Shown here one piece after another: positions 23,001-33,128 of a DNA stretch of 64,000 nucleotides (positions are counted from its first letter, which is position 1; every line of letters starts with the position of its first letter). Under the pieces are notes generated by a model. That model saw nothing but the letters and a program-made list of their open reading frames with translations. It was not told the origin of the DNA and ran no database searches. Position numbers and translations under genes: made by a program. The stretch spans positions 78,345,084 to 78,409,083 of the forward strand of contig NC_088300.1 in the NCBI RefSeq assembly GCF_032854445.1, read 5' to 3'. Source of the DNA: Liolophura sinensis. Its lineage: Eukaryota; Mollusca; Polyplacophora; Chitonida; Chitonidae.

Positions 23001-26000
23001 TTTATTCGTAGAACACAGCAACTAACCCAGCAACTAGCCTAACAAATCAGCACTGACTGGTTCAGTAGTATTCCACCCACATGTCAATTTATGTCCATTG
23101 CCTAACTTCGTCTGTTGTTATTTTTCTGAATGATTATAGTGCTTTAGGCCGTGTGGATGTTAAGTAGATCGTGGATGAAGAATTGTAAAAATCAAAGTGA
23201 ATAGGTGAGCACGGAAAAGGAATTCTATCGTGACTAGGTTCCCGATTCAGAAGTTACCGCTTGTAAGCAATGCCTTATTAATCGATCCCTTGTATGTCGC
23301 CTTATATGTAATATGTCGCTTGTATCCCAGGCTGAAACCGCAATTTAATGGTCACTGGGTCAGTAGCAACGGATATTGTACAGACTGATGAAACGATATT
23401 CTCACATGCAATTCGTTGTGTTCATTTTTCTCTTGTATTCAGCTTATTGTGGTAGATATAGTTTACTTACATTAGCCTTCCCACCACTCCCATGATAACA
23501 CCAAGCTGACATTAGTCTTCCCACCACTCCCATGATAACACCAAGCTGACATTAGCCTTCCCAACACTCCCATGATAACACCAAGCTGACATTAGCCTTC
23601 CCAACACTCCCATGATAACACCAAGCTGACATTAGCCTTCCCACCATTCCCATGATAACACCAAGCTGACATTAGCCTTCCCAACACTCCCATGATAACA
23701 CCAAGCTGACATCAGCCTTCCCAACACTCCCATGATAACACCAAGCTGACATTTGCCTTCCCACCACTCCCATCATAACGCCAAGCTGACATTTGCCTTC
23801 CCACCACTCCCATGATAACACCAAGCTGACATTAGCCTTCCCACCACTCCCATGATAACACCAAGCTGACATTAGCCTTCCCAACACTCCCATGATAACA
23901 CCAAGGTGACATTTGCCTTCCCACCACTCCCATGATAACACCAAGCTGACATTAGCCTTCCCACCACTCCCATGATAACACCAAGCTGACATTAGCCTTC
24001 CCAACACTCCCATGATAACACCAAGCTGACATTTGCCTTCCCAACACTCCCATGATAACACCAAGCTGACATTAGCCTTCCCAACACTCCCATGATAACA
24101 CCAAGCTGACATTAGCCTTCCCAACACTCCCATGATAACACCAAGCTGACATTAGCCTTCCCAACACTCCCATGATAACACCAAGCTGACATTAGCCTTC
24201 CCACCACTCCCATGATAACACCAAGCTGACATTAGCCTTCCCAACACTCCCATGATAACACCAAGCTGACATACATTAATGTGCCCACCAGAGATACCCT
24301 CCTAAATATCTCAACAGATAACATTTAAAAACAAATGGGACTTTGACATATTTACAAGCTACTCTTTGATAAGCTTTAATCCTGAGCAAGACACGTCAGC
24401 TCCACCGACGTTTTACCAGACTTTTGCCGTGTTATTTATCGCGATAAAACACGACCAGGTCACACGCTTCTAAACAGGAAAAGCGAACAAACTCTAACTT
24501 TCGACTAACAACCCTTCTGGCGGCGAATTAAAGGACTTCGAAAGCTGGCTTCAGAGAATCATACATTCCTAAAATGTAACGTTAACTGATGTCACACTTC
24601 ATCCGTCAAATAAGCAACCAGTCAATACAGGGCCTATGAACCAATCCAGTGAACTGAATTTCTCTTTGATAGGTCTGAACAATGACGGAAAAATAACAGT
24701 CCAACTACATGTATGCTTCTAATGAAATGATTCAGGAAAGTTCTCTCATTTAACGAAGCAAAACATACGCCAGACAAATCCGAGCTGTATACATTGTAGT
24801 TGTCATGCATGTATATTAAAACAGTCAGTGGCGCGAGGTTTGCACTCTGAGTATGGAAATCTCTTTCGCACCTGTTGTATACATTAGTACTGCCTGCACA
24901 TGTTAATGTCGGTTCTATTGTGGACCAGAGCTTTGACATACGCAAATGTCTGTATCCTTTATTCATACATGTACGTTACTGTTATGTACCTTCATTGGCC
25001 CTATGTTTTATTCAGGTGACAGTACTCGACACTTAACTGCCTCTTTAAATATGTAATGACATTGATGACGATGGTCAACAAAAGCTAGAATGCAACTTGA
25101 TCTGCTAACCTTTGACGTTGGTGCATAAGTCTGCGGAAGCTACACAGCAACTTGATCTGCTAACCTTTGACGTTGGTGCGTAAGTCTGCGGAAGCTACAC
25201 AGCAACTTGATCTGCTAACCCTTGACGTTGGTGCGTTAGTCTGCGGAAGCTACACAGCAACTTGATCTGCCAACCCATGTAAATCATGTATCTTTCATCT
25301 TTAACAATGTCTGTTATTTGATTGGGGTTATCAGCGCTTTCAGTAGTATTTCGGTTTCTCCAGTGTCGTCAGGCATCATGACCATCCAAATGTTTGGTAT
25401 CACTTCCATATCGCGGTGAGTGGTATGCCCCCACGGGCGCACCATGACAGAGTGCAGACATCCAGCATGTACATTACACCAGCTTGATCAGTTTTCACAC
25501 TTCCATCTGCTAATTGCCTAGCGAATAAGCCAAAAGTGCTACACTTGAATAAACAGTACTTTCACTTGACCCGGTTAATTGCTATCAATGCTTTTGTGCT
25601 TTGTTGTTTCAGATTCATTCGGTGACAGTTTCGTTTTGGGTTATAACATTAAATAAGTTCACTTCAGCTCTTCGAGATTTTCCCGCCTTGATGGTTTTGT
25701 TTGTTTGATTAGGGTGACCTCTTGCAGAAGGCTGGATCCAAAGCTGACATATTTTTAGTGCTACCTCACTGGAACGACATTCCGAAGACACCCAGTCACA
25801 TTATAGTGAAACTCAGTCGACCTGCACTTCCTCTAATTCCCCTAATACGCGAGGTAGTGCCAAAATTGCCCGTCTTTAAGTCTTAGGTATGACTGTCCGT
25901 TACGTGTAACCATTTGCCAGCTATCACACTGTCGCCGTTGCTCTAGTTTTTCTCTCTATGCTGTATATGAATCTATCGTTAACGCGACAGACGCTCAAAC

Positions 26001-28444
26001 TTCTACGCCACCGCAGCCAGTCCGCTTTGATGGGTAGGCCTATATTTTGAGACTGGTGGCCGCGTGGCTATGGGTACGTTTTAAAACATACGTTTTAAAC
26101 ATTAAAACCAGCAACAGATAAGCCTACACTACTGTGACTCTTGCAACATAGTGTCAGTATATATATCTTGCCGGAAACAGATAGGTTACGATGGGCGCTC
26201 CAGTTTCCCTCGTAGGCCTACAGCTAAACAGTCTTAACATTCAGTTCTTCAATTCACCCTCAGATGCATTTATAGAGATTCGCTCAAGTGCAAAGAGGAA
26301 TGGCCACGCATACATTGTATAAAGCACATACCGAAAACAGGTATAGATGTGGATGAAAATCAGTGTACCACCTAGTCATGTTTACCGATGGAAAAAACGG
26401 ACTGCCCTGAAAAAACTACTGTCCTTAGCCAGGTAGCTGGCATACCTCCTAACTTACACCAGCAGCCGAACCAGCGAGAGTCGGAATTGTGCACGCGCGC
26501 TAAGATAGAGTATAATCGGTTGCAGTGAGACTTATATACAGAAAAGAATAAACCAACGAGAACTCTAAACCTTGCTATTTAAACATTAATGTAGTAGAAC
26601 TGACACAAGTGCTATATACATGTTTGTAATATGTCAGTCCATTACGGAGGCTTTCAAGCAGTTTAATAGGTGCCATGAGCATTAGCCTACGTGCATATAT
26701 TATAGCTTCCTTTGTGTATATGTAGGCTACAGATCAAGGACTTCAAACCGATAATGAACTAGATAAAATTAGAAAAACAGGGGAAATCAGCAAAACAAAA
26801 TTAGCCATAGCAGTCTGCATCAATGTCTGCGTGGTCTTAACTCACAGGCTGATTCGGGCGCCCCATGCAGTAAGCTGTAAATAACACACGGCACAACACG
26901 TTTAAGTTCCCTGTACACTGAGTCTGTAAACTATCACAAGTAAACAATCACAACATAATCTTGTCCGTCGAAAGTAAATGAACTCCTAACATGTCACGTA
27001 TCTGCTACAATGCCTGTAAAGAGCTTCAAAACAAGGTTCACTGCAACATACAGACTGGTATAGTGAGAGTCTACATTAAATCCATGTTATGTGATCATTA
27101 GATTCGTGTTTCATGGCTGTTGTAATATAGCCACTAAGGCACATATTCTCACAAAATTCCCTTAAGGCACAAGGAACTATCTGTGTATAGCTTACAGTTG
27201 TCTCCCGATGTCTCCACTGCTAACGATAACTGAACTGAGGATCGTACATAGATCACTGAGTCAACAGGAACCAGAGGTCCAAAACCCGGTCTCTTTGGCC
27301 AAAAGGCCGCTGCCTTCATCGACAGCGACGCCTTAGACAACCGAGCCAGTTGGGGTTTCAGTGGTCCGACACTCAGTTTCACTGGCTTCCATCGAAAGCA
27401 ATGCCTTACGTAACAGAACCAGCGGGTATCAGTGGTCCGACACACGGTCTCAATTGGCCAAAAGGATGTCGGCTCCATCGACAGCAACGCTTTAGACAAC
27501 TGAGCCAGCAAGGACCCTTCAGGTGTATATAAAATCATTCTTTATGACTGAACAACCATCAGCCATCATTAATTGGAGACTTGAAATGCGCGTTGCGCTG
27601 TGGTTTTAAGTCAGAAGATTTGTTAGGTATCCCAGCAGTAGTTTGCGCGAAGTAATATACATAGACATATAAGGATTGGTATACTACGTACAATGTAACC
27701 TAAACCCAGGACCAATATCTTTACTTAACGTTCATACAGAGCTGATGTTATGTTGTGTCATGGTGTAGTCAAATCAGTAATACTGCTCTGCCTTACATCT
27801 GGTTTTATGTCCAGGTTCCGGGAATAGAGTGAGTGAGTGCTTGGGGTTTAACGTCGAATCCGGGAATAGAAAATTATGTAGAAAATTTGTTTGCTTAACG
27901 GTTGTTTCCTGCTGAAAAAAGTGTCATAAAATCTTTTCCAACTTTTCTTTTTCACGAGAAAATAAAACTAATCTCAGAAAAGAACTAATCGAACCGTTTA
28001 CACGTGCGTCAACACTGTACCCCGCCTTTACACCCTCACTTATTGGCCTCACATCTTAAAATAGCTCAATGACGACACGTTAAGATGGCCACTGTATTTC
28101 ACCACACAGAAATAGATAAAACATTGCTTTATCAACGACAGTTCACGAGTCCAAGCCCCTGAAATGGTCAGCCATTTACTTCTACATAGATATTATGTTT
28201 AAAACCAGTACAAATCTTATCAACACATATCAAACAGCGACGCAGACAACCCGAGAAATAAGCCGTTAACACGCATGTAAACAAAAGCACTTCGGAACAT
28301 GTGAACAGCGATTACATCGGCTCCAAATATCGCTGTCAGGAAGAAAACCACCCTACTGATGATACGATTAAAATAGACAACAAATACAACGAAAATGAAG
28401 CTAAACTTACCGACGGCCACAGCCAAGATGGCTAAGGTAAACAT
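13825..28444 (-). CDS. Ten-exon gene for a predicted 510-aa type I membrane protein with four tandem six-Cys modules
   Basis: Joining ten minus-strand exons at consensus GT/AG sites keeps one open frame of 510 codons, with reading phase matching at all nine introns. Predicted layout: signal peptide about 1-16 (hydrophobic LAILAVAVG core, likely cut after VVS); module A 33-116, B 117-206, C 207-324, D 325-427; His/Arg-rich stretch 432-440; membrane helix about 441-466; RRR stop-transfer 467-469; 44-residue cytosolic tail. Each module has exactly six cysteines, three per exon, 24 in all. Modules A and C share spacings (C-x7-C, then C-x7-C-x18-C with CGP). B and D share C-x12-C and C-x8-C. Intron phases alternate 1,2,1,2 throughout. 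Not recognised as a named family; nematode secreted Cys-rich DUF19-type domains are a loose comparison only. Function unknown; probably a cell-surface or secretory-pathway protein. There is no RNA support here, so the start and any 5' UTR exon are inferred. Confidence 0.88.
14740..14988 (-). mobile_element. Full-length tRNA-derived SINE in intron 9, 12-bp target duplication
   Basis: Read on the minus strand, the 5' end carries an A box TGGCTCAGTTGG (14976-14987) and a B box GAGTTCAAGTCC (14916-14927). A conserved body and an AAAT-repeat 3' tail follow. Direct repeats CGATTGACATTT flank it at 14728-14739 and 14989-15000. It is the most complete copy of the family here and can serve as its reference. 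Confidence 0.92.
15042..15060. repeat. Poly-C tract, 19 bases
   Basis: An uninterrupted run of C in intron 9 beside the SINE. Length calls in such runs are error-prone. Confidence 0.9.
15365..15522 (-). CDS. Exon 9: module D second half
   Basis: Acceptor TTCTATTGTAG, donor G|GTGAGT, 158 bp, phase 2 to 1. Residues 376-427 with Cys 383, 392 and 419; C-x8-C as in exon 5. Confidence 0.92.
15612..15705 (-). mobile_element. SINE 3' fragment, diverged
   Basis: Matches the 3' part of the SINE at 14740: TATACGCCGGCTCGAGAGTA, then CCAGCATTATGGTTGGAAGA. Old copy in intron 8; no target duplication seen. Confidence 0.7.
15882..16032 (-). CDS. Exon 8: module D first half
   Basis: Acceptor TTCAACATTGTAG, donor CG|GTATTT, 151 bp, phase 1 to 2. 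Residues 326-374 with Cys 332, 345 and 374; C-x12-C as in exon 4. Confidence 0.9.
16340..17160. repeat. About 34-bp minisatellite in intron 7
   Basis: GGTAAGGTTTAGATCATGCA plus AATGGACAGAGGGT is the cleanest unit (16660-16820). It becomes more diverged toward both ends, with AAATGGACAGAG as the most stable core. Confidence 0.92.
17315..17436 (-). CDS. Exon 7: module C second half
   Basis: Acceptor TTTGATTTGACAG, donor G|GTATGG, 122 bp, phase 2 to 1. Residues 285-324 with Cys 292, 300 and 319. KC-x7-CGP and D-x-LC match exon 3. Confidence 0.93.
17782..17897 (-). mobile_element. SINE 3' fragment in intron 6, 13-bp target duplication
   Basis: Contains CACGCCGTACTCAAGAATAT and GGTGCCCGGGGGAAACCCAC of the SINE body. 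CTCACTGTGTTGA repeats directly at 17769-17781 and 17898-17910. Confidence 0.85.
18015..18092 (-). mobile_element. Degenerate SINE 3' fragment
   Basis: TTTATTTGTTTATTT tail, then TAACACCTTATCTGAGGTCA and AGAATTTTTCACTT, resembling the SINE 3' end at lower similarity. Confidence 0.5.
18115..18508. repeat. 22-bp minisatellite in intron 6, about 18 copies
   Basis: Unit ACCTGACAAAACTTCACCAG plus GT, with some copies carrying ATCTG or CATCAG. Confidence 0.93.
19201..19432 (-). CDS. Exon 6: inter-module linker and module C first half
   Basis: Acceptor CTGTGTTTACAG, donor CCA|GTATGT, 232 bp, phase 1 to 2. Residues 208-283. The first 45 or so are a polar linker with RPHHH and acidic/Met-Pro stretches. 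Cys 255, 263 and 283 then align with exon 2, including CISP. Confidence 0.92.
19833..19960 (-). CDS. Exon 5: module B second half
   Basis: Acceptor TTGTTATTGATAG, donor G|GTTTGT (weaker), 128 bp, phase 2 to 1. Residues 165-206 with Cys 172, 181 and 203. Confidence 0.9.
20110..20586. repeat. Local duplication, copy 1 (lacks exon 4)
   Basis: Starts CCCACTCATACAAAGGCAGT and ends TACATAACGTTACTCTCT. It matches 20587-21590 on both sides but jumps directly from GCTCCGTAAATATA to AGAAACAACAAACC. It therefore lacks the 39-bp repeats and the whole of exon 4 present in copy 2. Confidence 0.88.
20775..21062. repeat. 39-bp minisatellite in intron 4, about 7 copies
   Basis: Core AATCTCCGTAAATATATTGC followed by CTGTGTTATAGCAGAGG. 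The 13-residue repeat read on the minus strand is a by-product of the period. Confidence 0.9.
21168..21309 (-). CDS. Exon 4: module B first half
   Basis: Strong acceptor TTTTCTCTCCAG, donor GG|GTACGT, 142 bp, phase 1 to 2. Residues 118-163 with Cys 124, 137 and 163. It lies inside a locally duplicated stretch; the other copy of that stretch lacks the exon. Confidence 0.92.
21692..21813 (-). CDS. Exon 3: module A second half
   Basis: Acceptor TTGTTTTCAG, donor G|GTAAAT, 122 bp, phase 2 to 1. Residues 77-116 with Cys 84, 92 and 111 and a CGP motif. It has the same length and Cys spacing as exon 7. Confidence 0.92.
22330..22522 (-). CDS. Exon 2: end of signal peptide and module A first half
   Basis: The acceptor TTTTACATTAACAG gives phase 1, matching exon 1. 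The donor is CAA|GTAAGT (phase 2). Codes residues 13-75, with Cys 36, 44 and 75; Cys 75 is the last full codon. An alternative acceptor 17 bases downstream (…TTTCACAG) would be phase 0 and would not fit exon 1. Confidence 0.88.
23473..24272. repeat. 40-bp minisatellite in intron 1, 20 copies
   Basis: Unit ACATTAGCCTTCCCAACACT plus CCCATGATAACACCAAGCTG, very homogeneous, with A/C variation at CCAA/CCAC. 800 bp gives exactly 20 units. Confidence 0.97.
25091..25275. repeat. 55-bp tandem repeat, about 3.4 copies
   Basis: GCAACTTGATCTGCTAACCT followed by TTGACGTTGGTGCGTAAGTC and TGCGGAAGCTACACA, repeated with few differences. Confidence 0.93.
27270..27515 (-). repeat. Cluster of three tRNA-like units (possible tRNA-derived SINE heads)
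   Basis: On the minus strand, CTGGCTCAGTTGTCTAAAGC (from 27508) and CTGGCTCGGTTGTCTAAGGC (from 27350) resemble tRNA 5' ends with an A box. A diverged third unit sits between them. GTGTCGGACCAC downstream of two of them is a weak B-box candidate. Units are about 70-90 bp apart. Confidence 0.45.
27831..27860 (+). repeat. Dispersed GTGAGTGCTTGGGGTTTAAC motif
   Basis: The same short sequence, in either orientation, also occurs near 9470 and 51830 and is the monomer core of the array at 34.9-35.3 kb. I recall it as very common in mollusc genomes. Confidence 0.6.
28411..28444 (-). CDS. Exon 1: start codon and signal-peptide core
   Basis: ATG at 28444-28442 with A at -3, coding MFTLAILAVAV plus the first base of Gly. 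The donor G|GTAAGT follows (phase 1). The frame upstream has no other nearby ATG. The 5.9-kb intron 1 separates it from exon 2, so this is the least certain link. The phase match and the continuous signal peptide (…VGCVVS) across the junction support it. Confidence 0.78.
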
Positions 28445-29160
28445 TATGCAGGTTATCGTCACTGTTAGAACGCGTCCGACTAAAACGCTGGCTGAGGAGA
28501 GACTGTTGGAGAGAGAGCTGAGGCGGATTCAGTCTGTGTCTGCTTCAGTGAACACCGAGGCCCCGGGTATAAACAACGCAAGCGCACAGGTCAATCTTAA
28601 CCCACCAGTGACCCAACTGGCTGACGCCACGATCAACTTTTTGGTGGGTTCAAGCCAGAAAAAGAAATAGGATACTGAGCTATAGCTTCACGGATGTTGA
28701 GCAAAAATAAAAGATGAACCGATACCAGGTAAACAAATCTCTGGGGTTAGGATTAGGGTCAAAAACACACTGACGTACAAATACTAACACGGCCAGTGTA
28801 TAAATCAGCACTCACAAGTTCTCTTAATACTTCGTTTAAAAAACCAAAGTTATGGTCGTTTTTAATATTCTTTATCACTGGCGAACTGTCATAGTTGGTG
28901 TGATCGAACAGTAGTTACCAGTACGGGAGAATACATCATAGTACAGTGTAAATATAACAATATAACTTTACGACAGGGTATATGGCAGGTTGTATTTGAA
29001 GTGGCATGTAATTTCATTTACCTAGCTAATACCGTCATATTTGTTTTTAACAATGACAAGAGACAGCATATAGTTCTGCGCGCCCATAACACTCTAAGCA
29101 TACCCGTCATACAGTACCGTTAGCAGTTTATAAATCTGTAATAATACCACGTATAACAGT
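28445..29160. other. Region upstream of the membrane-protein gene (presumed promoter/5' UTR side)
   Basis: Contains no recognisable coding sequence on either strand. A 91-codon plus-strand frame (28395-28670) overlaps exon 1 antisense and begins inside its intron; I treat it as a shadow. The promoter is expected here, but no TATA or other element was convincing. Confidence 0.35.
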
Positions 29161-29162
29161 TA

Positions 29163-29835
29163 TACATCTACGGCATACTACACATGTACACCTACGGCAT
29201 ACTACACATGTACACCTACGGCATACTGCACCTGTACACCTACAGCATACTGCACATGTACACCTACGTCATACTGCGCATGTACCCCTACGGCATACTG
29301 CACATGTACACCTACAGCATACTGCACATGTACACCTACGGCATACTGCATCTGTACACCTACAGCATACTGCACATGTACACCTACGGCATACTGCACA
29401 TATACACCTGCGGCATACTGTACTTGTACGCCTACGGCATACTGCACATGTACACCTACGGCATACTGTACTTGAACATATACGGCATACTGCATATGTA
29501 CACCTACCGTATCCTGACATGTACACCTACGGCATGCTGCACATGTACCCCTACGGCATACTGCACATGTACACCTACGTCATTCTGCACATGTACACCT
29601 ACGGCATGCTGCACATGTACACCTACGGCATACTGCACATGTATACCTACGGCATACTGTACTTGTACACATACGGCATACTGCACATGTACACCTACGG
29701 CATACTTCACATGTACACCTACGAAATGCCCACTCATGTACACCTATGGTATACATACTGCACATGTTAACCTATCTCCTACGGCAAACATGTACATCTA
29801 AGGCATCTTGCACATGTACACCTACGGCATACTGC
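29163..29835. repeat. 24-bp minisatellite, about 28 copies
   Basis: Unit ACATGTACACCTACGGCATA plus CTGC. A period divisible by three keeps several frames open, giving repetitive ORFs up to 205 codons that are not genes. Confidence 0.97.
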
Positions 29836-29854
29836 ATATATATATATATTGTAT

Positions 29855-31122
29855 CTGGCCCGTGTGCCCCCCCCCCCCCCCCCTCCGCCTCACTGCTCAT
29901 CTTTATATATAGTATCTGGTCCGTGTAACCCTCCCCCCTCCCACTGCTCATCTTTATACATAGTATCTGGCCCGTGTGACCCCCCCCCCCCCCTCCCACT
30001 GCTCATCTTTATATGTAGTATCTGGCCCGTGTGCCCCACCCCCTCCCCCTCCCACTGCTCATCTTTATACATAGTATCTGGCCCATGTGACACCCCACTG
30101 CTCATCTTTATGTATAGTATCTGGTCCGTGTAACCATCCCCCCTCCCACTGCTCATCTTTATACATAGTATCTGGCCCGTGTGACCCCCCCCCCCGCCCT
30201 CCCACTGCTCATCTTTATATGTAGTATCTGGCCCGTGTGCCCCACCCCCTCCCCCTCCCACTGCTCATCTTTATACATAGTATCTGGCCCATGTGACACC
30301 CCACTGCTCATCTTTATGTATAGTATCTGGTCCGTGTAACCATCTTTATGTATAGTATCTGGTCCGTGTGACCCTCCCCCCTCCCACTGCTCATCTTTAT
30401 ACATAGTATCTGGTCCGTGTAACCCTCCCCCCTCCCACTGCTCATCTTTATGTATAGTATCTGGTCCGTGTGACACCCCACTGCTCATCTTTATGTATAG
30501 TATCTGGTCCGTGTGACACCCCACTGCTCATCTTTATGTATAGTATCTGGTCCGTGTGACCCTCCCCCCTCCCACTGCTCATCTTTATACATAGTATCTG
30601 GTCCGTGTAACCCTCCCCCCTCCCACTGCTCATCTTTATGTATAGTATCTGGTCCGTGTGACACCCCACTGCTCATCTTTATGTATAGTATCTGGTCCGT
30701 GTAACCCTCCCCCCTCCCACTGCTCATCTTTATACATAGTATCTGGTCCGTGTAACCCTCCCCCCTCCCACTGCTCATCTTTATGTATAGTATCTGGTCC
30801 GTGTGACACCCCACTGCTCATCTTTATGTATAGTATCTGGCCCGTGTGACCCCCCCCCCCTCCCCCTCCCACTGCTCATCTTTATACATAGTATCTGGCC
30901 CGTGTGACCCTCCCCCCTCCCACTGCTCATCTTTATACATAGTATCTGGTGCGTGTAACCCTCCCCCCTCCCACTGCTCATCTTTATACATAGTATCTGG
31001 CCCGTGTAACCCTCCCCCCTCCCACTGCTCATCTTTATACATAGTATCTGGCCCGTGTGCCCCCCACCCCCTCCCACTGCTCATCTTTATACATAGTATC
31101 TGGTCCGTGTAACCCTCCCCCC
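29855..31122. repeat. C-rich ~51-bp minisatellite, block 1
   Basis: Unit ACTGCTCATCTTTATACATA, then GTATCTGGTCCGTGTAACCC and TCCCCCCTCCC. The C tract varies up to about 15 Cs, and a short 42-bp form has GTGACACCCC. The minus strand is strongly G-rich. The tail of the neighbouring 24-bp array runs directly into it. Confidence 0.97.
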
Positions 31123-31870
31123 TCAGTCCAAGATTTGATGCTTTTCTGTCCATTGCTAGATTGCTTGGTTGGGTAACTACAGCTTTTAGATAGATTCGCT
31201 CCTTGGATTGAGAGACTGACTTGTCCACCATGACAAGCTCGCTGTTCGCATTTGTTTGACTGGATTTATTTCGTTTGGCTGTTAATTTCTCTAGATGGGT
31301 TAAAAGATTTGTGTAAAATTAACTGGCTGTTCGCTTTCGTTCAATCAGTTTCGTTTGGTTATTAAATTCTCTAGCATGAGGTTTATTAGTCCAATATGGT
31401 AAGATGTTTGTTCGGTTTCGTTTGATCGCTTTAGTTGACTGGTTGAATATGTTCATATATATGAGGTTGTCACGTTGTATGGAAAGTTATATATGTTAAC
31501 TGGAAACTGAGTGCCTGGTCACAGAATTTACACGTGTTCTATTTTATAGTCCACACACATTTAACTGTTATATACTACTTCATCAAAAATTCGCCTTGCA
31601 AATAACTTGATAACATATATATGAAACCACCCTGGAACTTTAAAAGCAGACCCAAGTAATGGTGCAAATATCATATAAATCCTCAGCGTACATAAGTTTA
31701 CATTGAGCTGCATATATAACTGGACGATGGAGCTCAGGTTATAGCTATATGGTGAGCAAGTACACCGCTATAGGCTCTGGTTTCTAGTTCGATGATCTAT
31801 AAATCTATATGTATATAAAGCCGGGAAAGAAATCGATACGGTAGTCATATAAGCAATCAACGGTATCTGA
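31123..31870. repeat. 748-bp block, copy 1
   Basis: From TCAGTCCAAGATTTGATGC to CAACGGTATCTGA. Repeated at 33129-33876 at a constant 2006-bp offset with no difference noticed by eye. It is non-coding as far as can be seen. Its right edge shares GTATCTG with the minisatellite monomer. Confidence 0.93.
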
Positions 31871-32970
31871 CACCCCACTGCTCATCTTTATGTATAGTAT
31901 CTGGTCCGTGTGACCCTCCCCCCTCCCACTGCTCATCTTTATACATAGTATCTGGTCCGTGTAACCCTCCCCCCTCCCACTGCTCATCTTTATGTATAGT
32001 ATCTGGTCCGTGTGACACCCCACTGCTCATCTTTATGTATAGTATCTGGTCCGTGTAACCCTCCCCCCTCCCACTGCTCATCTTTATACATAGTATCTGG
32101 TCCGTGTAACCCTCCCCCCTCCCACTGCTCATCTTTATGTATAGTATCTGGTCCGTGTGACACCCCACTGCTCATCTTTATGTATAGTATCTGGCCCGTG
32201 TGACCCCCCCCCCCTCCCCCTCCCACTGCTCATCTTTATACATAGTATCTGGCCCGTGTGACCCTCCCCCCTCCCACTGCTCATCTTTATACATAGTATC
32301 TGGTGCGTGTAACCCTCCCCCCTCCCACTGCTCATCTTTATACATAGTATCTGGCCCGTGTGCCCCCCACCCCCTCCCACTGCTCATCTTTATACATAGT
32401 ATCTGGTCCGTGTACCCCCCCCCCCCCCCACTGCTCATCTTTATACATAGTATCTGGCCCGTGTGACCCCCCCCCCCCTCCCCCTCCCACTGCTCATCTT
32501 TATACATAGTATCTGGCCCGTGTGACCCTCCCCCCTCCCACTGCTCATCTTTATACATAGTATCTGGTGCGTGTAACCCTCCCCCCTCCCACTGCTCATC
32601 TTTATACATAGTATCTGGCCCGTGTGCCCCCCACCCCCTCCCACTGCTCATCTTTATACATAGTATCTGGTCCGTGTAACCCTCCCCCCTCCCACTGCTC
32701 ATCTTTATACATAGTATCTGGTCCGTGTACCCCCCCCCCCCCCCTCCCACTGCTCATCTTTATACATAGTATCTGGCTCGTGTACCCCCCCCCCCCCCCT
32801 CCCACTGCTCATCTTTATACATAGTATCTGGCTCGTGTGCCCCCCCCCCCTCCCCCTCCCACTGCTCATCTTTATATGTAGTATCTGGCCCGTGTGACAC
32901 CCCACTGCTCATCTTAATGTATAGTATCTGGCCCCCTCCCCCACTCACCACCACCACCGCCACTGCTCAT
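31871..32970. repeat. C-rich ~51-bp minisatellite, block 2
   Basis: Same monomer as block 1. The order of monomer variants at 31870-32400 follows that of 30516-31050 at an offset of about 1354 bp, so this block arose by duplication of part of block 1. Confidence 0.95.
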
Positions 32971-33128
32971 CTTCCCCTCCTTCTGCTTCGGCGGGTCTGA
33001 CAGGAGTAGTATAATCCTTCGCCTGTTCTTACAGGAGTGGTATAGTGGTATACATCGATCAGCTTACCACCCTTTGGTCAAGTGCGTCTTTTTAACACTG
33101 TGAACACGGACTATAAAGATCGTAGCTT

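Larger units (their letters stand above)
24273..28410. other. Rest of intron 1
   Basis: About 4 kb of mostly unique intronic sequence. It contains a 55-bp three-copy repeat (25091-25275), a tRNA-like cluster (27270-27515) and one copy of the CTTGGGGTTTAACGTCG motif (27838-27857). I found no further exon with matching phase. A tract at 25320-25460 may be an old dispersed repeat. Confidence 0.55.

Noticed and set aside
23473-24272. CRISPR array (regular 40-bp repeats)
   Set aside because: Repeats are directly adjacent without unique spacers, in an animal intron; it is a minisatellite.
24634-24966. 110-codon minus-strand ORF in intron 1 as an extra exon
   Set aside because: No flanking acceptor/donor in a phase that fits exons 1 and 2, and its cysteines do not follow the three-per-exon pattern.
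27149-27538. 129-codon minus-strand ORF
   Set aside because: It covers the repeated tRNA-like units, so the repeats explain the similarity within it.
28395-28670. 91-codon plus-strand ORF opposite exon 1
   Set aside because: It starts in intron 1 and runs antisense through exon 1 and upstream DNA; no domain, and the minus-strand exon has better support.
29184-29801. 205-codon ORF, Tyr/Cys/Thr-rich
   Set aside because: It is the 24-bp minisatellite translation.
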